Assembly: GCA_030523905.1 (NCBI GenBank)
Contig: JAUNHO010000066.1
Location: 1 to 6,293, forward strand
Reading direction: 5' to 3'
DNA from: Bergeyella zoohelcum
GTDB lineage: Bacteria; Bacteroidota; Bacteroidia; Flavobacteriales; Weeksellaceae
DNA length: 6,293 nucleotides
The first letter of the stretch is position 1. Each line of letters begins with the position of its first letter. Positions 1 to 5,293 of this stretch are shown here, piece by piece. Both the position numbers and the translations under genes were made by a program. Below the pieces are notes generated by a model that saw only the letters and a program-made list of their open reading frames with translations, was not told the origin of the DNA and searched no databases.

Positions 1-12
1 TTTAATCGTAAA

Positions 13-20
13 TACTTTTG
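13..20 (+). promoter_or_regulatory. Bacteroidota -7 promoter element (TACTTTTG) of the DUF6607 gene
   Basis: The octamer TACTTTTG matches the Bacteroidota primary sigma factor -7 consensus TAnnTTTG at all fixed positions. It ends only 4 bases before the ATG at 25, so transcription would begin at or within a few bases of the start codon, giving an almost leaderless message. The -33 element would lie outside the window and cannot be checked. Placement is from the motif alone. Confidence 0.5.
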
Positions 21-24
21 TGTT

Positions 25-921
25 ATGAAAAAACAAGTATTATTAGCGGCGTTTATCGCCTTGGGAATCGGTGCTAATGCACAAAACAAACAAGAAGACA
101 TCAAAGCAATTAAAGCAATGACGGGTTGCTACGATGTGTCATTCAACTTTGCAGAGACTTTCTCTCCGAAAGAAGGCTATGTAAAGCATAAAGACCACCT
201 TTCTGGCGGTTTGGAATGGATTGATGTTGTGGAAGAATCTCCAAACAAGATTGTTCTTCAGCACATTCTTATCGTGAATCCAAAAGGAAAAGGAAAACAC
301 GCTATCGTAAAGCATTGGAGACAAGATTGGTTGTATGAAAACACCGATTTGCTTCTATTTGACAAAGGAACTCACTGGAACTACAAAAAACTCAACCCGA
401 AAGATGTAAAAGGACAATGGACGCAGATTGTCTATCAGGTAGATGACGCTCCAAGATACTCTGGTACAGCAACTTGGGTGCATGTAGATGGAAAACACTA
501 CTGGGAAAACACTACTGATGCTCCGCTTCCAAGAAGAGAATATACTACAAGAAATGATTACAATGTATTGGATAGAACCAACCGCCAAGAAATCTTCAAA
601 TGGGGCTGGTTGCACGACCAAGACAACAGAAAAGTTCTTCGTGTAGATGGAAAAGCAGATGAAGTAATCGCAGAAGAAAAAGGGCTTCAGTACTACAAAA
701 AAGTAGAAGATAGCAAGTGTAAAATCGCAGAAGATTACTGGAAAGAATATGCTAATTTCTGGAAAGTAGTTCGTAAAAAATGGGACGATGAAATGGCTAA
801 AAAGACTGGGCTAACCGTAAAACCAGATGTAAAAGATACTTATCTGTACGACCAACTAATGAAATTGGAACCAAACCAAACGAAAGAGGCTATCGCCGCT
901 ATTGATGAGTATATTCAATAA
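25..921 (+). CDS. Secreted DUF6607 family protein
   Basis: A 298-residue protein of unknown function that I recognise as a DUF6607 family member, a group known mainly from Bacteroidota. It starts with a Sec signal peptide: Lys2-Lys3, a hydrophobic stretch at about residues 4-16, then Ala-Asn-Ala with probable cleavage before Gln20. There is no lipobox cysteine, so the mature protein should be periplasmic or exported. The mature part is rich in Trp and Tyr, with conserved-looking blocks around TGCYDVSFNFAET (33-45), KHWRQDW (96-102) and the ENTTDAPLPRREY region (161-173). The only cysteines, Cys35 and Cys232, could form a disulfide. The C-terminal third is charged and probably helical. There are no membrane segments beyond the signal and no catalytic motif I can name. 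The start is fixed by the signal peptide. It stands alone on the plus strand, converging on the lipid kinase gene, so its context gives no functional clue. Family call fairly sure; function unknown. Confidence 0.85.
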   Translation: MKKQVLLAAFIALGIGANAQNKQEDIKAIKAMTGCYDVSFNFAETFSPKEGYVKHKDHLSGGLEWIDVVEESPNKIVLQHILIVNPKGKGKHAIVKHWRQDWLYENTDLLLFDKGTHWNYKKLNPKDVKGQWTQIVYQVDDAPRYSGTATWVHVDGKHYWENTTDAPLPRREYTTRNDYNVLDRTNRQEIFKWGWLHDQDNRKVLRVDGKADEVIAEEKGLQYYKKVEDSKCKIAEDYWKEYANFWKVVRKKWDDEMAKKTGLTVKPDVKDTYLYDQLMKLEPNQTKEAIAAIDEYIQ

Positions 922-922
922 C

Positions 923-951
923 AAAAAGGGCTACATTTAGTAGCCTTTTTT
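923..951. terminator. Bidirectional intrinsic terminator between convergent genes
   Basis: A perfect 6-bp stem, GGCTAC (929-934) with GTAGCC (940-945), closes a 5-base loop ATTTA. The stem is flanked by AAAAA on the left (923-927) and six T on the right (946-951), with one unpaired G at 928. Each strand therefore reads as a hairpin followed by a U-run. It begins 1 base after the DUF6607 stop codon and ends 6 bases from the lipid kinase stop codon, so it probably ends both transcripts. Confidence 0.87.
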
Positions 952-957
952 ATGCTT

Positions 958-1809
958 TTATTTCAAAATTCTCAAACTTTTTGGTAGTACTTTTACCGAT
1001 ATAGGCGACTGAATTTCAGCATACTCTCCATCAATATGCCAGTTACTAGTATCCGCTGAAAACTCTATTTCCGAAGCCCTAATATAAGTTACAAACGCAT
1101 CTGTTTTAAGCCTTTTAGAAAACATTCGGAATGCAAATAGCGGTGCGTACCACAGCGGAAACTTCCTTACCAAAACCACATCTACCAAGCCATCTGTTTT
1201 ACTTGCCTTTGGTGCAATGTAGGCATTATTCCCAAACTGGCGGGTATTCGCTATATCTAGCATCATATATTTTCCGCTATGTTTTTGGTATTGTTCATCT
1301 TTGAAACTAATAGAAATAGATTTATAACGAAAGAAAGTTTTAATGCAAACTTTTATATAATTCGCAAAACCTCTACTTGTTTTTTCAAAATCTTTCACTA
1401 CTTCACCATCAAAACCTACGCCAGAGACATTAATGGAAAATCGATCGTTAATGGTAAAAGTATCAATCCAATGAGAATCTCTACGCTGTATTTTAGCCAA
1501 TAAATCATCTATATTTTTAGAAAAATCATTCTCATTAGCAAAACCATTGCCCGAACCCGCAGGGAAAATCGCCAAAATCTTGTCCGTGTGGATTAAATTT
1601 TGGGCAATCGTAGAAATCGTGCCGTCCCCTCCCACTGCCACGAAGACCTCTACCTTATCTCTATTTTTTTCAATAAATTCATCGGTTCCTTTTATAGATT
1701 CCGAAATATAATACAACGGATTTTCCACCTTTTTTTTAAGGCTTTCCAAAAAGGAATGATAGTTTTTCTTTGCCGAAAACGGATTAATAATAAATGCTAC
1801 TTTTTCCAT
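958..1809 (-). CDS. YegS/diacylglycerol kinase family lipid kinase
   Basis: A 283-residue soluble lipid kinase of the DAGK catalytic-domain superfamily (YegS, DgkB, sphingosine kinase). Members transfer the ATP gamma-phosphate to a lipid hydroxyl such as diacylglycerol at the inner face of the membrane. Visible motifs are the start MEKVAFIINPFSAKK, the nucleotide-binding GGDGT (residues 60-64), FPAGSGNGFAN (82-92), NVSGVGFDGEVV (127-138), and HIDGE near the C-terminus (258-262), which holds the acidic pair expected in this family. The length is normal and no key motif is missing. PAGSGN resembles the sphingosine kinase version, where YegS-like proteins often have PAGTGN, but this does not settle the substrate. 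The start fits the first beta strand and follows a TACTTTTG promoter motif by 4 bases. It is last in the minus-strand run, 19 bases after the GT4 gene, so it may be co-transcribed with the glycosyltransferases as well as from its own promoter. Family call firm; substrate unknown. Confidence 0.92.
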   Translation of the reverse strand: MEKVAFIINPFSAKKNYHSFLESLKKKVENPLYYISESIKGTDEFIEKNRDKVEVFVAVGGDGTISTIAQNLIHTDKILAIFPAGSGNGFANENDFSKNIDDLLAKIQRRDSHWIDTFTINDRFSINVSGVGFDGEVVKDFEKTSRGFANYIKVCIKTFFRYKSISISFKDEQYQKHSGKYMMLDIANTRQFGNNAYIAPKASKTDGLVDVVLVRKFPLWYAPLFAFRMFSKRLKTDAFVTYIRASEIEFSADTSNWHIDGEYAEIQSPISVKVLPKSLRILK

Positions 1810-1813
1810 ATTA

Positions 1814-1821
1814 CAAAAGTA
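1814..1821 (-). promoter_or_regulatory. Bacteroidota -7 promoter element (TACTTTTG) of the lipid kinase gene
   Basis: Read on the minus strand, this is TACTTTTG, a full match to TAnnTTTG, followed by TAAT and then the ATG of the lipid kinase gene. The octamer and the 4-base spacing are the same as for the DUF6607 gene. I see no TTG -33 box at the usual 17-23 base spacing, only a weak CTG at 16 bases. It lies in the 19-base gap behind the GT4 gene, so it would be an internal promoter adding to read-through. Confidence 0.45.
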
Positions 1822-1828
1822 TAAATTT

Positions 1829-2926
1829 TCAGTTTTTCAGGACTTCTTCATAAATTTTCATTAAATCCTTTGCGATTTTTTCATCATTAAATTTCTGTAC
1901 AAACGCCAAGCCTTTTTCGGCTCTTCTCTTGCGTTCACTTTCATTATCCCAAAGGAATTTTATTTTCGCCTTAATGTCTGCCACATCTCTCGGGTTGATA
2001 TAAACAGAATCCGCACCGCCAGCCTCTGGGAGACAACTGCAATTGCTCGTAATAACGGCAGTTTCCGAAAACAAAGCCTCTATCACAGGAATGCCAAAAC
2101 CTTCAAACAAACTCGGATAAATAAAAATATCCGCCAAACGATAAATCCCTGCCAACTCTTGCATAGAAACGCCTTGTAAGAAATGAACCTCTACCCCACT
2201 TTTTACGATTTCTCGCTCCACTTTCTTGTAATATTCAGTCTTCTTACCCACCACCACCAGCGGAATTTTCTCCCCTGCCAATGCTTTCACTACGGATAAT
2301 AAATTTTTCCGTTCCTCTATCGTGCCTATATTTAGGATAAATCGTTCTGGCAAATGAAACTTATCACGAATTTGAGATAAAAAATCCTCGCTCGGCTCTT
2401 CCTTAAACGCCTGATGACAACCCTGATACACCACGCGGATTTTCTCCTCTGGAATGTTTAGAAAATCAACTATATCGCGTTTGGTTTGCTCCGAAATTGC
2501 GATGACCAAATCTGCCATTTCTGCCGCTTTTTTGAACTTCCAAAAGTGAATTTTCCTATCAAAAAAAGAATAAAACTGCGGATAGCGTTCAAAAATCAAA
2601 TCGTGAATGGTTACTATTTTTTTTATTTTTTTATCACTCCATTTCAAGGGCAATTCCCCAGATAATCCGTGGAAAATATCCGCTTCCAGTTGCTGTGCGT
2701 CTTGCCCCATTCTCAGTTGGCGTTCCAAAAATCCTTTACTAATGGATTGATAAAAAACATTCGGCTGGGACAAAATCTCCGCACCTCTCTCGCTTTTGTT
2801 TTTCGCCAAAAGATAATACTGATTTTCAGGGTAATATTCTGCTAAAATCCTCACCAAATCGCGGGAATAATTCCCCAAACCAGAGGCATTATGGAAAAAT
2901 CGTTTAGCATCGTAGGCTATTTTCAT
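1829..2926 (-). CDS. Glycosyltransferase family 4 (GT-B fold)
   Basis: A 365-residue cytoplasmic retaining glycosyltransferase of family GT4, which transfers a sugar from a nucleotide donor to an envelope or exported glycan. The N-terminal acceptor domain (about 1-190) has the glycine loop SGLGNY (15-20), FHGLSGELP (85-93) and TIHDL (106-110). The C-terminal donor domain has GTIEERKN (201-208), whose Arg/Lys are expected to contact the diphosphate, and the GT4 E-x7-E motif in EGFGIPVIE (Glu275, Glu283). Length is normal, with no membrane helix or signal peptide. It lies 19 bases after the deacetylase gene and 19 bases before the lipid kinase gene. No TAnnTTTG motif is seen in its own gap, so it probably shares a transcript with the deacetylase. 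The overall pattern resembles mannosyl- or rhamnosyl-transferases of polysaccharide clusters, but donor and acceptor cannot be inferred. Confidence 0.92.
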   Translation of the reverse strand: MKIAYDAKRFFHNASGLGNYSRDLVRILAEYYPENQYYLLAKNKSERGAEILSQPNVFYQSISKGFLERQLRMGQDAQQLEADIFHGLSGELPLKWSDKKIKKIVTIHDLIFERYPQFYSFFDRKIHFWKFKKAAEMADLVIAISEQTKRDIVDFLNIPEEKIRVVYQGCHQAFKEEPSEDFLSQIRDKFHLPERFILNIGTIEERKNLLSVVKALAGEKIPLVVVGKKTEYYKKVEREIVKSGVEVHFLQGVSMQELAGIYRLADIFIYPSLFEGFGIPVIEALFSETAVITSNCSCLPEAGGADSVYINPRDVADIKAKIKFLWDNESERKRRAEKGLAFVQKFNDEKIAKDLMKIYEEVLKN

Positions 2927-2945
2927 TGTTTATCAGTTTAGTCTG

Positions 2946-3722
2946 TTATACATTACCAATTTTTGAAATAAACTCCTTGAAAGTCCCAAACGGATAGCCT
3001 TTACTGCCTACCCAACCGAGAAATTCATCAAACCTCTGCACCATTTCTTCACCTGTATTTTTGGTCGTGAAATTGGGCAATTTATATTTCGGATTTCTAA
3101 TTTCCGAAAACTCCCAAGGGTGAAAATAAATATTCAAATATCCATCTTTTTTCAAGGCATTTTGAGCCAAAAAACGATAAAATTTCACTGGAAAATTATG
3201 AAAACTGAGCCAGAACAACGGCAACCTCATCGGCGATACAGAAGCAGGAATTTGCAACACTTTCCCCTGATAAAAATACCTCCGCGAAACGCCCAAATTA
3301 TTGTATCTACTATGTAAAAAAGTAGGGTTAATAGAGGAATTATACGCATATCCTGCCTCTTCTACATCGGTCTGGGCTACTGGCGACATTCTCGGCATTC
3401 TTAGTCCCACTACTTCGGTGGAGAAAAGCTCCTCCAAACGATTTTTAGAAGTTTGCAAATCCTCTACCTTGAATTGCGAATGATAATAGGTATGCGATGC
3501 CAGTTCGTGTCCTTCCGACAATAATCTCTCTACCAAATCCTTGCTATTCTCCGCAAAGACCACCGTAGAAAAAAAAGTAGCCTTGGCATTATGCTTTTTG
3601 AGTAAATCTAAAATCTTTTCCAAGCCTTTTTGTGAAACAGAAATCTGCTCCTGAAACGGAATTTCCCCGCCATACTCCAACGGCATATCAAATTCCTCTA
3701 TATCAAACGAAAGTAAAATCAT
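2946..3722 (-). CDS. Polysaccharide deacetylase family protein (NodB-homology, CE4-like)
   Basis: A 258-residue protein with a NodB-type deacetylase fold, of the kind that hydrolyses N- or O-acyl groups on sugars using a metal. Motifs in order are SFDIEEFD (5-12) with the catalytic Asp7, the metal-binding H-x3-H in SHTYYH (His77, His81), GLRMPRMSP (106-114) in the place of the family's R-x-P motif, and YFHPWEF (199-205) with His201. SFDIEE resembles the PuuE/HpPgdA-like subgroup (SFDVEE), whose members often act in the cytoplasm. There is no signal peptide. The reading frame stays open upstream to an ATG at 3863, but that extension of 47 residues is low complexity and overlaps the GT2 gene by 80 bases. 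The ATG at 3722 starts exactly at the first family strand and has a TATCTTTG promoter motif 20 bases upstream. It lies between the GT2 and GT4 genes, pointing to trimming of a glycan or lipid-linked sugar. Family firm; substrate unknown. Confidence 0.88.
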   Translation of the reverse strand: MILLSFDIEEFDMPLEYGGEIPFQEQISVSQKGLEKILDLLKKHNAKATFFSTVVFAENSKDLVERLLSEGHELASHTYYHSQFKVEDLQTSKNRLEELFSTEVVGLRMPRMSPVAQTDVEEAGYAYNSSINPTFLHSRYNNLGVSRRYFYQGKVLQIPASVSPMRLPLFWLSFHNFPVKFYRFLAQNALKKDGYLNIYFHPWEFSEIRNPKYKLPNFTTKNTGEEMVQRFDEFLGWVGSKGYPFGTFKEFISKIGNV

Positions 3723-3742
3723 TCTTAATTTATTATTAAAGG

Positions 3743-3750
3743 CAAAGATA
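3743..3750 (-). promoter_or_regulatory. Bacteroidota -7 promoter element (TATCTTTG) of the deacetylase gene
   Basis: The minus strand reads TATCTTTG, a full match to TAnnTTTG, 20 bases before the deacetylase ATG, which leaves a short leader. It lies in the 61-base gap after the GT2 stop codon. I see no TTG box at the usual -33 spacing; the only TTG (minus strand, 3763-3761) is too close. It suggests that the deacetylase and GT4 genes can be transcribed separately from the GT2 gene. Confidence 0.48.
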
Positions 3751-3783
3751 CATAAAACAGCAATAAGCGGTATGCTATTATTA

Positions 3784-4719
3784 TTAATTGAAATTATTTT
3801 CTTTAATGATATAGCTTGGGCGGTCTTTCGTTTGTTTGAAAATCTTACCAATGTATATCCCAATAATCCCCAAAATAATAAGTTGCAAACCGCCCAAAAA
3901 TACGATGGTCATAATCAGCGATGCCCAGCCCGAAATCTCGGTTCCACGAAGAAACGCCCACAACACATAAGGAATATAAAACAAAGGCAAAGTAGCGAAG
4001 ACAAACCCCAAATACACAGCAAAATAAAGCGGTTTCACACTGAATGCCGTTGCCCCAGAAAGTGCCAACTGAAGCATCTTTTTGAGGGTATATTTGGTCT
4101 CACCAGAGTACCGAGCCTGTGCCACATACGGAATGTAAGTTTGCCTAAACCCCACCCAAGGCACCATACCACGCAGGAAAGGCTCGTCTTCTTTCATCGT
4201 ACGGAGAACCTCCACCACTTTTCTATCCAAAAGGCGAAAATCTGCCGCCCCTTCCTTTATTTCTACATCAGAAATCAGATTCAGAATCTTGTAAAAAAGA
4301 CTGGACGACTGCTGTTTTTTCCTATCAATTTCCTCACCATAAGAGCGAATGGTAACCACCACATCATTGCCATTTTCCCATTGCTGAACCAGTTCGGGAA
4401 TAAGCTGCGGAGGGTGTTGCAAATCGGCATCCATAGAAATAACGGCATCGCCAAAAGCGTGGTCTAGCCCAGCCTTTACCGCCAACTGATGCCCAAAATT
4501 CCGAGAAAAAGAAAGGTATTTTACCCGTGTATCTCTCTCGCTCAACTCTTTTAGATGGGTTAAAGTATCATCGCTACTACCATCATTCACGAAAATGAGA
4601 TGATAGGTGTAATTTTCAAGGGATTTTTGACAGAAAATCTCTTGAATGGCTTTATATAAAGCCACCACATTTGCCCCTTCGTTGTAGCACGGCACTACAA
4701 AATCTATTTGTTTTTTCAT
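3784..4719 (-). CDS. GT2 glycosyltransferase, polyprenyl-phosphate type (GtrB/DPM1-like), two membrane helices
   Basis: A 311-residue membrane-anchored GT2 enzyme of the GtrB/DPM1/ArnC group, whose members move a sugar from a nucleotide donor onto a polyprenyl phosphate at the inner face of the cytoplasmic membrane. The GT-A domain shows VPCYNEG (9-15), VNDGSSDDT (44-52), SRNFGHQLA (72-80), the metal-binding MDADLQHPP (96-104) and GAADFRLLDR (157-166). The YSGETKY block (204-210) leads to two hydrophobic helices at about 232-257 and 265-292, and the typical ending YIGKIFKQTKDRPSYII (289-305). Length is typical. An in-frame ATG at 4764 would add 15 residues, but that part does not look conserved. 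I prefer 4719 because MKKQIDFVVPCYNEG is the usual start of the family. It lies upstream of the deacetylase and GT4 genes, supporting a glycan role. The sugar is unknown. Confidence 0.9.
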   Translation of the reverse strand: MKKQIDFVVPCYNEGANVVALYKAIQEIFCQKSLENYTYHLIFVNDGSSDDTLTHLKELSERDTRVKYLSFSRNFGHQLAVKAGLDHAFGDAVISMDADLQHPPQLIPELVQQWENGNDVVVTIRSYGEEIDRKKQQSSSLFYKILNLISDVEIKEGAADFRLLDRKVVEVLRTMKEDEPFLRGMVPWVGFRQTYIPYVAQARYSGETKYTLKKMLQLALSGATAFSVKPLYFAVYLGFVFATLPLFYIPYVLWAFLRGTEISGWASLIMTIVFLGGLQLIILGIIGIYIGKIFKQTKDRPSYIIKENNFN

Positions 4720-4809
4720 TGGTTTATTCAAAAATTCGGCAAGATTGTTTTGAATTGAGTCCATTGAGTATTTACTATCATTACCTTTTCATTGCGAGGA
4801 ATATATATA

Positions 4810-5256
4810 TTATTTCACGCTTACGATATTTCCTTCTATAAAATCAGCGGTGCGTCCTCCGCGTCCTTTGGCATCGGCATAGGTAAGGTAAGCATACACT
4901 TTATTTGCCTTTAAATCAACTACTTTGCTTACAGTTGTACCGTCTTTTTCCACCCAGTTTAGGAAAAACTGCGTTGCGTTTAGGCGTTTGTACGAAAGCG
5001 TTTCCGTGCCTTCGGCGGTGGCTTGGGTGGCGTTGTCGGTGGTCTTCCAATAAAGCTGATTTTCAGAGAGATACTTCACTTCGGCTTTCATCGTTGGGTA
5101 CTCCAAAACCGCTTCCTTGCCGATGAGCGTAAGTTCCTCTTCTACCGCCACTTGCGTTGTTTGCGTTGCGTTTGGTTGTTGCTGTTCTTGTTTCGGACAA
5201 TCTTTACACGAAACTACTAATGCGGCAAAAACCGCCATAAATACTGATTTTTTCAT
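4810..5256 (-). CDS. Small lipoprotein with MoaF-like domain
   Basis: A 148-residue predicted lipoprotein. MKKSVFMAVFAALVVSC is a lipoprotein signal with lipobox VVSC and Cys17 as the lipid attachment site. The following Lys-Asp-Cys is slightly like the Lys-Asp/Glu surface-export signals described for Bacteroidota lipoproteins, but weaker. A Gln/Thr-rich linker (about 21-38) leads to one small beta-rich domain (43-148). The pattern LIGKEAVLEYP, then NQLYWKT, ETLSYKRLN, FFLNWVEKDGTTVSKVVDL and a closing EGNIVSV resembles MoaF-like (calycin-type) domains, which may bind a small ligand. This is recognition by pattern, so moderate confidence. Tetrapeptide NATQ occurs three times (29-32, 75-78, 93-96). 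It lies 37 bases after the antiporter gene, with no promoter motif or terminator seen between, so co-transcription is likely. Cellular role unknown. Confidence 0.75.
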   Translation of the reverse strand: MKKSVFMAVFAALVVSCKDCPKQEQQQPNATQTTQVAVEEELTLIGKEAVLEYPTMKAEVKYLSENQLYWKTTDNATQATAEGTETLSYKRLNATQFFLNWVEKDGTTVSKVVDLKANKVYAYLTYADAKGRGGRTADFIEGNIVSVK

Positions 5257-5293
5257 TTTATCTCTATTTAATTATATTATGATTTCTAAAAAA

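Noticed and set aside
3755..3785. Possible terminator hairpin after the GT2 gene
   Set aside because: Only short, imperfect stems can be drawn (AGCA/TGCT, or AATAGC with a bulged partner) and no proper U-run follows.
3723..3863. N-terminal extension of the deacetylase by 47 residues
   Set aside because: It overlaps the GT2 coding region, is low complexity, and spans the likely promoter. The family's first motif begins right at the ATG at 3722.
3772..4467. Long plus-strand open frame (231 codons) antisense to the GT2 gene
   Set aside because: Its product is rich in His, Arg, Pro and Asn without any fold-like pattern, and the opposite strand carries a complete, motif-rich GT2. It is a shadow of codon use.
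4765..4809. Tiny minus-strand frame (Met-Lys-Arg-stop) before the GT2 gene as a leader peptide
   Set aside because: A three-codon frame is expected by chance, and there is no attenuator hairpin or codon bias to support regulation.
4798..4812. Alternating AT tract between the lipoprotein and GT2 genes
   Set aside because: It is too short to count as a meaningful repeat in AT-rich DNA and overlaps the lipoprotein stop codon.
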